From an uncultured Lachnospiraceae bacterium (GTDB lineage: Bacteria; Bacillota_A; Clostridia; Lachnospirales; Lachnospiraceae), in contig CADBNG010000067.1 of the NCBI GenBank assembly GCA_902795985.1, positions 1 through 6,030 of the forward strand: a stretch of DNA of 6,030 nt, in the 5' to 3' direction. The notes beneath the pieces are model-generated. The model saw only the letters and a list, made by a program, of their open reading frames with translations. It was not told the origin of the DNA and made no database searches. Positions 1-6,030 of this stretch are shown in pieces; position 1 is the stretch's first letter; every line of letters starts with the position of its first letter. A program made the translations under genes and the position numbers.

Positions 1-944
1 CCCTGTTTGTTGGCCGGCCCCGCAAGGGGTACCGTCTGGGCCTGCCCGGTGATGGGGTTCATGATCTCTACGGCATCCCCAACAGCGTAGATGTCCGGAA
101 CGGAAGTCTCCATACGGTCATTGACGACTATGGCTCCTTTGGCATTTACGGCCAGTCCGGCTGCCCGTGCAAGTGTTGTATCCGGCGCTACGCCGAGAGC
201 GACAAGCACCATATCGGAAAGAAGCTTACGGCCATCCTTTAATACTGTAATGATCCCGGAACGGTCCGGGATGAACTCCGACACTTCACATCCGAGCTGC
301 AGCGAAATATTTTTGCTCCGGACTTTTGCGTGCACAAAGGAAGCCATATCTGCGTCAAGCTGTTTCAGCAGCTGATCCGGGCGCTGGATGATCGTCACAT
401 CGATTCCGCGCGCTGTCAGGTTTTCCGCCATCTCAAGGCCGATATAGCCTCCGCCCGCAATCACTGCGGAGCGAGGCGCTTTCTGATCAATATAATCTTT
501 GATCGCGAATGTATCTTCCACAGTCCGAAGCGTGAAGATCCGTTCATCGGAAAGATCTGTGCCTGCCGGCGATATGGGCCTGGCGCCGGGGGAGAGAAGC
601 AGTTTATCGTAAGCTGCTTCAAAGGATTCCCCGGTATTCAGATTGGTAACGCTTACTGTTTTTTTCTCCGGATGGATGGCGGTGACTTCGTGCAGCACCT
701 TCATTTCGACCCGGAAACGCTTCAGAAAGCTTTCAGGGGTCTGGAGCGTCAGCGCGGATTTTTCGGTTATCGAACCGCCGATATAATAAGGCAGTCCGCA
801 GTTCGCGTAGGAGATATAGCCGGTCCGCTCAAAAACGGTGATCTGCGCATTTTCGTCCAGACGCCGGATCCTGGCCGCCGCGCTGGCTCCGCCGGCCACT
901 CCGCCGACGATAATGATTTTTTTAACTTCCTTTTTTTCTGACAT
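1..944 (-). CDS. CoA-disulfide reductase-like FAD/NAD(P)H oxidoreductase, 3' part missing
   Basis: This is a pyridine nucleotide-disulfide oxidoreductase of the CoA-disulfide reductase / NADH oxidase group, a cytoplasmic flavoenzyme that reduces CoA disulfide or related persulfides with NAD(P)H. The 314 visible codons begin with an FAD dinucleotide-binding loop (IIVGGVAGGASAAAR, residues 11-25). The motif SYANCGLPYYIGG follows at 45-57; its Cys49 matches the single redox-active cysteine of the family. A second nucleotide fold for NAD(P)H lies at 161-178 (VIAGGGYIGLEMAENL). The second FAD motif is at 280-292 (TSVPDIYAVGDAV), followed by TVPLAGPANKQ, which is typical just before the dimerisation domain. 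The family is usually about 440 residues, or 550 and more with a C-terminal rhodanese domain; which form this is lies off the left edge. The ATG at 944-942 is chosen because GGGAGG sits 7 bases upstream. The fold is clear, but the substrate (CoA disulfide, polysulfide or O2) cannot be settled from this part. Confidence 0.93.
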   Translation of the reverse strand, partial: MSEKKEVKKIIIVGGVAGGASAAARIRRLDENAQITVFERTGYISYANCGLPYYIGGSITEKSALTLQTPESFLKRFRVEMKVLHEVTAIHPEKKTVSVTNLNTGESFEAAYDKLLLSPGARPISPAGTDLSDERIFTLRTVEDTFAIKDYIDQKAPRSAVIAGGGYIGLEMAENLTARGIDVTIIQRPDQLLKQLDADMASFVHAKVRSKNISLQLGCEVSEFIPDRSGIITVLKDGRKLLSDMVLVALGVAPDTTLARAAGLAVNAKGAIVVNDRMETSVPDIYAVGDAVEIMNPITGQAQTVPLAGPANKQ

Positions 945-975
945 GTCAATGCCTCCCGGGAATTAGTTTGTGTTT

Positions 976-984
976 ATTATATCA
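976..984 (-). promoter_or_regulatory. Extended -10 promoter of the oxidoreductase gene
   Basis: Read on the minus strand, TGATATAAT gives a perfect -10 hexamer (981-976) preceded by the TG of an extended -10 element (984-983). I see no good -35 hexamer at 16-18 bases, which fits an extended -10 promoter. Transcription would start near 969, giving a leader of about 25 bases that holds the GGGAGG ribosome binding site (957-952). The hairpins at 1025-1117 insulate this promoter from the upstream gene. Confidence 0.6.
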
Positions 985-1024
985 GATTCCTCCGGGATCC
1001 GCTCGTTTTTCCGTGAACAGATAA

Positions 1025-1061
1025 GGAATGGCAGCGGGGAAGCGGTCCCCGCTGCCATTCC
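1025..1061. terminator. Strong 15-bp hairpin, likely terminator
   Basis: This is a perfect inverted repeat: arm GGAATGGCAGCGGGG at 1025-1039, a 7-base loop, and the complementary arm at 1047-1061. On the plus strand it is followed by the T-rich run TGCTTGTTTTTT (1062-1073), the form of an intrinsic terminator. However, no plus-strand gene precedes it. On the minus strand, where the 491-residue protein gene is read, it is followed only by TTATCT. It may be a second, backup terminator for that gene, or a block to antisense transcription. The pairing is certain; the direction of action is not. Confidence 0.6.
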
Positions 1062-1079
1062 TGCTTGTTTTTTCATAAA

Positions 1080-1117
1080 GAGAATGCCCCTTCGCTCATG
1101 GCTTCCGGGGCATTCTC
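1080..1117 (-). terminator. Hairpin terminator after the TPR-like gene
   Basis: The arms GAGAATGCCCC (1080-1090) and GGGGCATTCTC (1107-1117) form a perfect 11-bp stem with a 16-base loop. Read on the minus strand it starts about 20 bases after the TGA stop at 1137 and is followed by TTTATG and then an A-run. The T-tract is short, so termination may be moderate and helped by the second hairpin 18 bases further on. Confidence 0.6.
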
Positions 1118-1136
1118 ATTACAAGCGCTTAATGGA

Positions 1137-2612
1137 TCAGATGGAATTCCGGTCGGACGCGCTGGTGCCGATACCGGTACCTTCCCCGCCGCTCTGGATG
1201 CTGTATCCGTAGCCGGCATCGATCTGGGCGGTTTCGCTGCCGCCGAAATTGCAGACCCAGTAATAGCCTTCATCGCCGAACATGTCTTCCGTTCCATACC
1301 AGGTATTGCCATAGGCTTTGGTCATCCGGTAGGTTCCCGCGGGAAGCATAAAGGTCGTGGAGCCGTCCTCCGGGATGAACACGGTCATCACCAGATCTTC
1401 TCCGAGATACAGTTTATAATAAGCGTTCATGTATCCTGTGTTGTCAATGGTAAGCTGGCTCGAGCGGTCGCCGTACGCGTCATTCGCATAGATTACGCCG
1501 GCTGCCGGGAAGGGCTGCGCGCAGGAATCCGCCATAGACGCCGAGTCTTTGTAGCCGTTGCATGCAAGGAAAGCCATGTACGCGTCGTAGTACTTGCCTT
1601 TGTTGTAATAGTCCATGGCCTTGTTGTAGTCCTCCTCGTCGCTGATCGTTTTCAGCATGTCGGACATCGCGGCCTGTGTCTCTTCCTTCAGGTCATCACT
1701 GTTGAGCGCGTCCAGTTTTTCCTTTGCGGCGGCATAATCGCCTTTGTCAAATTTCTTTTTGGCGCTCTTGAAGTCGATCTCCGCCTGACATCTCTTCTGG
1801 AGCACATCGAGATCCATGCTGCCGTACTGGGAGACGACCGTTGCGGCATTGGAATAGGTCTGTTCCAGAGTATCGACGGCTTCCAGCGTTTTCTTGTTTT
1901 CACCGCTGTTGTAAAGTTCCAGCGCAGCGGCGTAATCGATCATGACGCTGCACATTACCGATTTATCCCTGGAGTCTTTGTAGTCCCCGAGACCGTCATA
2001 CATTTCCTTCGCTTCCGGATAATCCTTATTGTCAAAGGCCTTTTCCGCGTTCTGGTAATTCTCATATTGTTCGATCATGGCCTGGCATTCTTCCGCCTTG
2101 CTGTCCGCTTCTTCAAAACCGGGCAGTTCTTTGAACTTTGCCAGCGCAGCCTGAACGTCGTCAATATTATCCTCATGGCTCATGAGTTCAACGGCTTCTT
2201 CATAAGCAATGTGGGAGCCGCAGTCTTCATAGAGCGCCGCGGAATCTTTGAAAGGCGCGGGGAGTGAACTGTCTGCGAGTTTATTGACCTCTCCGAACCC
2301 CTCCATGGCTGCTTCCCAGTTCTTCGCAATGTAATCAGCAAGGGCCTTGTCGTATTTGTCCGTGGCGACAATATAGTTCGCGCAGACTTCAGCCTGCTGT
2401 GCGGAGTTCTCATAGGGTCCCAGCTTTTCGAATGCTGCCTGAGCCTCGGCATACTGTTCGCTCTGCAGGAGCGATACGGCATTGTTGTATGCATTCTTTT
2501 TATTCATGGGGAGGACGACAGCGAATACGATGATCAGTACGGCTATGACCGCTATGATCGGAATCAGGATCTTCAGTAAACGGGCTTTTGACTTGTTTGT
2601 GGTTTCAGGCAT
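1137..2612 (-). CDS. Membrane-anchored TPR-like repeat protein with beta-rich C-terminal domain
   Basis: This is a 491-residue protein of unknown function, probably held on the outer face of the membrane. A short basic N-terminus precedes one hydrophobic segment (about residues 12-35), an uncleaved signal anchor. Residues 42-365 form seven degenerate helical repeats starting near Tyr42, Tyr87, Tyr137, Tyr186, Tyr227, Phe281 and Tyr329, with the pattern Y-x2-A...G-x-Y-x-x-A, as in TPR-like helix pairs. Several end in YKDS-like motifs followed by a regularly placed cysteine. Residues 374-475 change to a beta-rich domain with TIDNTGYMNAYYKLY, PAGTYRM and GNTWYGTEDMFGDEGYYW; a Gly/Ser-rich tail closes the protein. 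I cannot name this domain. The ATG at 2612-2610 is chosen because GGGAGG lies 8 bases upstream and it puts the anchor at the N-terminus. The frame stays open for 54 more codons upstream, but those lack a ribosome binding site and look non-coding. A scaffold or cell-surface sensing role is plausible but unproven. Confidence 0.88.
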   Translation of the reverse strand: MPETTNKSKARLLKILIPIIAVIAVLIIVFAVVLPMNKKNAYNNAVSLLQSEQYAEAQAAFEKLGPYENSAQQAEVCANYIVATDKYDKALADYIAKNWEAAMEGFGEVNKLADSSLPAPFKDSAALYEDCGSHIAYEEAVELMSHEDNIDDVQAALAKFKELPGFEEADSKAEECQAMIEQYENYQNAEKAFDNKDYPEAKEMYDGLGDYKDSRDKSVMCSVMIDYAAALELYNSGENKKTLEAVDTLEQTYSNAATVVSQYGSMDLDVLQKRCQAEIDFKSAKKKFDKGDYAAAKEKLDALNSDDLKEETQAAMSDMLKTISDEEDYNKAMDYYNKGKYYDAYMAFLACNGYKDSASMADSCAQPFPAAGVIYANDAYGDRSSQLTIDNTGYMNAYYKLYLGEDLVMTVFIPEDGSTTFMLPAGTYRMTKAYGNTWYGTEDMFGDEGYYWVCNFGGSETAQIDAGYGYSIQSGGEGTGIGTSASDRNSI

Positions 2613-2673
2613 CTTCTCTACCTCCCGTACAGAATAGAAATGATCAGCAGGTCCTGTGCGATAATTAAGGCGG

Positions 2674-2696
2674 CAGCCCAACAGACGGTTGAGCCG
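2674..2696 (-). other. Small hairpin in the leader of the TPR-like gene
   Basis: Read as minus-strand RNA, the 7-base arms at 2694-2688 (GCUCAAC) and 2682-2676 (GUUGGGC) pair around a 5-base loop, with one G-U pair. The stem extends by a further G-U and a C-G pair to 2696/2674. No U-run follows, so it is not a terminator. It could affect mRNA stability or translation, or be incidental. Confidence 0.3.
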
Positions 2697-2759
2697 GGAA
2701 AACGTATGTAAGACGGATCGTCCGGACTGCGCCGTAAGCATTGATTGATTTCTGTTTCT

Positions 2760-2789
2760 AATATAAACCAGCACTGCCGGTACTGTCTA
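2760..2789 (-). promoter_or_regulatory. Promoter of the TPR-like gene
   Basis: On the minus strand a -35 box TAGACA (2789-2784, 5 of 6 to consensus) is followed by an 18-base spacer and a -10 box TATATT (2765-2760, 5 of 6). Transcription would begin near 2753, leaving a leader of about 140 bases before the ATG at 2612. This is the best housekeeping-sigma match seen in the divergent region. Confidence 0.55.
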
Positions 2790-2852
2790 TGATTTTTAAC
2801 GGAAGAGGATGTTTTGAGCCGTAAAAACTCCTTTTCCGACCGGGAGTCGTTG

Positions 2853-2861
2853 TGATATATT
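2853..2861 (+). promoter_or_regulatory. Possible extended -10 promoter of the plus-strand operon
   Basis: TGATATATT gives an extended -10 element with a 5-of-6 hexamer, about 118 bases upstream of the ATG at 2979. No clear -35 box is present at the expected distance. A second -10-like site, TATAAG near 2897, also lacks a -35 box. Either could drive the three plus-strand genes. Confidence 0.3.
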
Positions 2862-2978
2862 GCTTTCAGAACAGAAATGACATTAAAAGGGGCGGTATAA
2901 GAAACGCACGGACCGGAATGCCCCCTCTGTTTCATAACCGCAAAGTCCTGATCCTTTCCATGAAACCGGAGGCTTTTT

Positions 2979-4040
2979 ATGAAAACACCCATCTATGAAC
3001 TTATCTGTGACAATATAACGGACGGTGTACTGAGAGTGGACTTTTCCCTTCCGGATGAGTCACCGGACGGCTCCGCGGTCAAATGGGCTCCGGGCGCAAT
3101 GGACGGCGTGACCATGTATCACATGGGGCGTTCTCCCCTGGATGACACACAGCGGACAAAAATGGAGAAAGCGGTCAGGACCGCGGCCGCCGGGAACGAT
3201 ACGGAAGCGGAAGCCCTTTTTTTTGAATGGACTCTGCAGAACCGTGCCATCCGCGTGATCGATGAGCTTCAGAGGTACGTGATGGATCATTCCGCCGAAC
3301 TGGAAGCCGGAAAGGTCTACGGGACCGCTTTGTCCATGATGCGCGGCTCCTCACATATTGAATGCGTCAAGATCGGACTGTCCCTCATGGAACTGCTTAA
3401 TGTCCGTGACGAAAAGGTCAAAGAGATTATCCGCACGCTGGGCCTGTATGATGAATTCACGGTCTTCTCCGTCTGGAACATGCACACATGGGAAAACGGA
3501 AATGACGAGATCTTTGCTCTCGCCGGAAAGGTTCATGGCTGGGGGCGGATCCATGCTGTGGAATGCCTTCAGCCGGAAACGGAGGAGATCCGGCACTGGC
3601 TGCTGACAGAAGGGGCCGTCAACGATGTCATGAGCGCATATTCCGCTCTGACATGCTGGCTGAAATCCGGCGCGGAGGAGATCCTGTACGGCCGTCCGAC
3701 CCCGGAAGAATACAAAGGGATCGTCACCCTGATCGAGGGCCTTCTGGATGAAGGGCCGGTAACAGGCATTTCAGAACTTGAGAATGCGCCGGAGATCCTC
3801 CTGCGTTTTCTGGAGCTCGCGCCGGAATATGACCTTTCGGTCCGGGATTATGACGTAATCCTTTCTGTCTGTCAGCGGGCGGAAGATGAGAATTCCCCGA
3901 TTCCGCAGGTATCGGATGCCGGCAGGGCAATCCTTCATTCGCCGGCCTGCCTGCAGACTGTCCGCGAAGCAGTAAAGGAAGGAGAAGGCTTCCTGCTTGC
4001 AGAAGAACTCGGCATTCCCTTACCGCAGGAAGGTTCTTAA
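2979..4040 (+). CDS. Helical-repeat protein of unknown function
   Basis: This 353-residue protein has no signal peptide or membrane segment, so it is probably cytoplasmic. I do not recognise a named family. After a mixed N-terminal part (1-50), including WAPGAMDGVTMYHMG (36-50), it reads as successive amphipathic helices to about residue 345. The central part (about 118-235) has a HEAT-like rhythm: a helix pair at 126-155, then LYDEFTVFSVWNM (156-168), then HGWGRIHAVECLQPETEEIRHWLL (186-209) followed by NDVMSAYSALTCWLKSG. The HGWG-RIHAVE segment looks like a conserved core and suggests a binding surface rather than an enzyme active site; no nucleotide-binding or metal-catalytic motif is evident. 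The ATG at 2979 has GGAGG 6 bases upstream (2968-2972). It is the first gene of a likely operon, 48 bases ahead of a CorA-type transporter gene. The coding call is firm; the role is unknown. Confidence 0.85.
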   Translation: MKTPIYELICDNITDGVLRVDFSLPDESPDGSAVKWAPGAMDGVTMYHMGRSPLDDTQRTKMEKAVRTAAAGNDTEAEALFFEWTLQNRAIRVIDELQRYVMDHSAELEAGKVYGTALSMMRGSSHIECVKIGLSLMELLNVRDEKVKEIIRTLGLYDEFTVFSVWNMHTWENGNDEIFALAGKVHGWGRIHAVECLQPETEEIRHWLLTEGAVNDVMSAYSALTCWLKSGAEEILYGRPTPEEYKGIVTLIEGLLDEGPVTGISELENAPEILLRFLELAPEYDLSVRDYDVILSVCQRAEDENSPIPQVSDAGRAILHSPACLQTVREAVKEGEGFLLAEELGIPLPQEGS

Positions 4041-4088
4041 AGACCATACACTGGAAAACATGCGAAGAAACAAAACAGGAGACGGCGC

Positions 4089-5030
4089 ATGAAGTATTTC
4101 GTAATAAAGGAAATCCTGGAAGAACAGGAAACAGAGCTGAAAGATGTGCTTCCGGCGGGCTGGAACGTGAAAACGGACGGGCCGTTTGTCATGCTTCTGG
4201 CAAAAGAAGAGTGGCCAGACGTGAAAGACCGGCTGGATATGGGGATCGAGCTGGAGCCGGAGACCGACGCGGACATGACGAAAGCGGAGGTGAACTATGA
4301 TTCCCTGACGGGCTCCTTTTATATTCCGGACCGGCAGGACCCCTCAAGAGAAGGAAAGAAGTTCGCGTTCGCGCTGGATGAAAAGGGAATTGCCTTTATC
4401 GACGAGACCGGCAGCGCGGAGCAGATCATCCGGGGCGTCCAAAGGACCAAACGGTGGCGCGAGCCGAGCCTGGGAAGGTTCCTTTATGATTTTCTGGATC
4501 AGATCGTCAAAGATGACCTGCGGCTCCTTGAACGCTTCGAGGATGAGCTCGAAGAGATCGAGCAGCGGATCGACAGCGACGAAAAAGGCGATAACATGTC
4601 GAGGACCAATGCGATCCGCAGCGATATCCGCAAACTCCTGATCCATTACGACCAGCTGATCGATCTGGCGCAGGAACTGGAGGAAAATGAGAACGGTTTC
4701 TTTGATCCGGAGAGCATTCGTTATTTCCGGCTGTTCCTGAGCAGGATGGACCGGCTGTACGGAAGCGCATCTTCCCTTCGGGAATATACAATGCAGATCG
4801 CGGATCTGAACAAGGAACACCTGGAGCTGCGCCAGAATCACATCATGACGATCCTGACGGTCGTCACAACGATCTTCATGCCGCTGACCCTGATCACCGG
4901 CTGGTACGGAATGAACTTCCGCTATATGCCGGAGCTGGAGATGAAATGGGGATATCCTCTGGTATTCGGACTCTGCATCCTGATCATTATCGGAAGCCTG
5001 ATCTTCTTTAAAAAGAAGAAATGGTTATAA
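4089..5030 (+). CDS. corA: CorA-type divalent metal cation transporter
   Basis: This is a 313-residue integral membrane protein of the CorA family, which forms pentameric channels for Mg2+ and sometimes Co2+ or Ni2+. The family signature GMN is present (Gly274-Met275-Asn276, within TGWYGMNF) at the end of the first membrane segment (about 252-271). The usual outer loop FRYMPELEMKWGYP follows, then a second segment (about 288-307) and a basic KKKKW tail in the cytoplasm. The N-terminal part holds a short alpha/beta region (1-110) and then long charged helices (about 125-250, rich in Glu, Arg and Leu) that form the funnel stalk in known CorA structures. The length is near the family norm. The ATG at 4089 has AGGAG 7 bases upstream. 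It sits 48 bases after the helical-repeat gene and 31 bases before the zinc-ribbon gene, with no terminator on either side. The family is clear; the ion preferred is not, because the N-terminal domain is divergent. Confidence 0.92.
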   Translation: MKYFVIKEILEEQETELKDVLPAGWNVKTDGPFVMLLAKEEWPDVKDRLDMGIELEPETDADMTKAEVNYDSLTGSFYIPDRQDPSREGKKFAFALDEKGIAFIDETGSAEQIIRGVQRTKRWREPSLGRFLYDFLDQIVKDDLRLLERFEDELEEIEQRIDSDEKGDNMSRTNAIRSDIRKLLIHYDQLIDLAQELEENENGFFDPESIRYFRLFLSRMDRLYGSASSLREYTMQIADLNKEHLELRQNHIMTILTVVTTIFMPLTLITGWYGMNFRYMPELEMKWGYPLVFGLCILIIIGSLIFFKKKKWL

Positions 5031-5061
5031 CAACACAGACACATCGAAAAGGATAAGAAGT

Positions 5062-6030
5062 ATGTATTGCGGCAATTGCGGACGCGAATTGAAAGAGGGA
5101 TCCAGATTCTGCAGTCGGTGCGGTGCTCCGCAGAAGGAAGAAGCCGATCGGCAGCTCCCGGATGCTGAAGACTTTTATGATGACGCAGAAGAGATCTTCC
5201 CGGAAAAACAGGACGATTATCCGGGGCAGGACAGATCGAGCGGGTTGAAATATCTGACGATCATCCTGGCCTGCGCGGCAGTCGCAGCCGTTTCGGTCGC
5301 AATCGTGCTTTTTGTCAAGAACCGATCCGACGAAAAGAATGTGCCGTACGTTTCCGTTTCATCAGAAAGCACAGCTGTTTCGGGCTCAGAAAGCGCTGCT
5401 GCGGCTCCGGACGGAGATGCTGCCGACAATGAGGACGTGCAGGATACGGACGGGGCAGTCTTTTTACCGGATACCGACAGAGACGGCCTGAGCGATCCGG
5501 AGGAGATCGATGTATATCATACGGATCCGGAGAGCAGAGATACCGACGGGGACGGTGCGGATGACGGAACGGAGGTCCGGATCGGTTCGGATCCGAACCA
5601 TGCGGATACGGATTTTACCACGACGGAACAGGATGGAGAGATCAACGAAGTCATCCCGGTTTCCGTTACCGTTGCCGCGGTCACGGATGCCGAAGGCGCA
5701 GGCACCTTGTCGATAGACCAGCTTACCAACCCGGTTCAGCCCGCTCTTATGGAGTGCGCGTACGGTTATATTGCTCCGGCTTATGATCTGACCTGTGATG
5801 GGCAGCTGGATTCGGCTGTTCTCACCTTTTCCTATGATACGGATCTTGCGGCGGAGTCGGAGGATTTTGATCCGACGATCTACTGGTACGACGAAGAAAA
5901 CGATGAATTCGTGGAAGTCGACGGCCAAACAAAAGGGAACGGAACGGTCAGCGCTGTCGTAACCCATTTTTCCGTCTATACGCTGATGGATAAATCCATT
6001 ATCGAAAAGATCATCGACTTTCTTCCGGAC
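5062..6030 (+). CDS. Zinc-ribbon, single-membrane-span protein with TSP3-type calcium repeats, 3' part missing
   Basis: The 323 visible codons encode a modular membrane protein of unknown function. A zinc ribbon opens it: Cys3, Cys6, Cys17 and Cys20 in CGNCGRELKEGSRFCSRCG. An acidic linker (25-57) leads to one membrane segment (about 62-85) and then a Ser/Ala/Asp-rich linker. Two bacterial thrombospondin type 3-like repeats follow, DTDRDGLSDPEEI (137-149) and DTDGDGADDGTEV (160-172), each with the spaced aspartates that bind Ca2+ in that family; a third start at 182 is degenerate. Residues 193-310 look beta-rich and end in THFSVYTLMDK. In proteins of this layout I recall a von Willebrand A or further repeat domain coming next, but here it would lie off the right edge. 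The ATG has AAAAGGA about 8 bases upstream. The expected topology is zinc ribbon inside and calcium repeats outside, though charges around the membrane segment do not decide it. It is probably co-transcribed with the CorA-type gene. Confidence 0.88.
   Translation, partial: MYCGNCGRELKEGSRFCSRCGAPQKEEADRQLPDAEDFYDDAEEIFPEKQDDYPGQDRSSGLKYLTIILACAAVAAVSVAIVLFVKNRSDEKNVPYVSVSSESTAVSGSESAAAAPDGDAADNEDVQDTDGAVFLPDTDRDGLSDPEEIDVYHTDPESRDTDGDGADDGTEVRIGSDPNHADTDFTTTEQDGEINEVIPVSVTVAAVTDAEGAGTLSIDQLTNPVQPALMECAYGYIAPAYDLTCDGQLDSAVLTFSYDTDLAAESEDFDPTIYWYDEENDEFVEVDGQTKGNGTVSAVVTHFSVYTLMDKSIIEKIIDFLPD

Larger units (their letters stand above)
2613..2978. other. Divergent intergenic control region
   Basis: These 366 bases lie between two gene starts facing away from each other. 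They hold a good minus-strand promoter (2760-2789), a leader of about 140 bases for the repeat-protein gene with one small hairpin, and a weak plus-strand promoter candidate near 2853. I see no tRNA, no known riboswitch core and no convincing gene. A minus-strand reading frame ending at 2618 has a hydrophobic C-terminus but no credible start. Confidence 0.6.

Noticed and set aside
330..941. 203-codon open frame on the plus strand
   Set aside because: It is antisense to the oxidoreductase, which carries recognisable FAD, NAD(P)H and active-site motifs on the minus strand.
1065..2267. 400-codon open frame on the plus strand
   Set aside because: It lies opposite the 491-residue repeat protein, whose frame has a ribosome binding site, signal anchor and clear repeats. 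The plus-strand translation is a Val/Phe/His/Arg-rich product typical of an antisense shadow.
2613..2774. 54-codon upstream extension of the repeat-protein gene
   Set aside because: The frame is open, but the upstream ATGs lack a ribosome binding site, one overlaps the -10 region, and the extension would put the signal anchor about 65 residues from the N-terminus.
2618..2992. 124-codon minus-strand frame with a hydrophobic C-terminus
   Set aside because: Its only ATG lies inside the start of the plus-strand gene, upstream of the predicted promoter, and most of it looks like non-coding sequence. I kept only the C-terminal part as a weak observation.
4344..4841. 165-codon minus-strand frame
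   Set aside because: It is antisense to the CorA-type gene and has no independent ribosome binding site or motif.
5460..5610. Repetitive GATACGGAC-like DNA
   Set aside because: This is the coding sequence of the aspartate-rich calcium repeats, not a separate DNA repeat or CRISPR array; the units are irregular and in frame.
5464..5967. 167-codon minus-strand frame rich in Arg and Ile
   Set aside because: It is antisense to the calcium-repeat gene; its repetitive RIR-like pattern is simply the complement of the Asp/Gly repeat codons.

Overview
The window looks like chromosomal DNA of a Gram-positive anaerobe of the class Clostridia, perhaps Lachnospiraceae or a close relative. The grounds are strong purine-rich ribosome binding sites (GGAGG-type), base composition slightly above half G+C by eye, and gene families I associate with that group: a CoA-disulfide-reductase-like flavoprotein, membrane-anchored repeat proteins with 'YKDS' motifs, and zinc-ribbon membrane proteins. 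The taxonomic placement is inference. No RNA gene, mobile element, CRISPR array or phage gene was seen.

Layout. (1) Minus strand, 1-944: the N-terminal 314 codons of a CoA-disulfide-reductase-type FAD/NAD(P)H oxidoreductase, running off the left edge, with an extended -10 promoter just upstream. (2) 945-1136: a short intergenic stretch with two strong back-to-back hairpins that separate this gene from the next. (3) Minus strand, 1137-2612: a 491-residue protein with one N-terminal membrane anchor, seven degenerate TPR-like helical repeats and a beta-rich, aromatic C-terminal domain. (4) 2613-2978: a 366-base divergent control region with a good minus-strand promoter, a long leader holding a small hairpin, and a weaker plus-strand promoter candidate. 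(5) Plus strand, 2979 to the right edge: three closely spaced genes, probably one operon. They encode a 353-residue all-helical protein of unknown function, a 313-residue CorA-type divalent-cation transporter, and the first 323 codons of a zinc-ribbon / membrane-segment / calcium-binding-repeat protein.

How the genes might work together. The plus-strand operon joins a probable Mg2+ (or other divalent metal) channel, a protein with apparent Zn2+ and Ca2+ binding modules on opposite ends of a membrane segment, and a helical-repeat protein that could be a scaffold. A shared role at the membrane is possible but is only inference from gene order. The divergent 491-residue protein is also membrane anchored. 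The most interesting points are the strictly spaced cysteines in its repeats, the unusual architecture of the truncated right-edge gene, and the unidentified first gene of the operon. No clear new defence or mobile system is visible.
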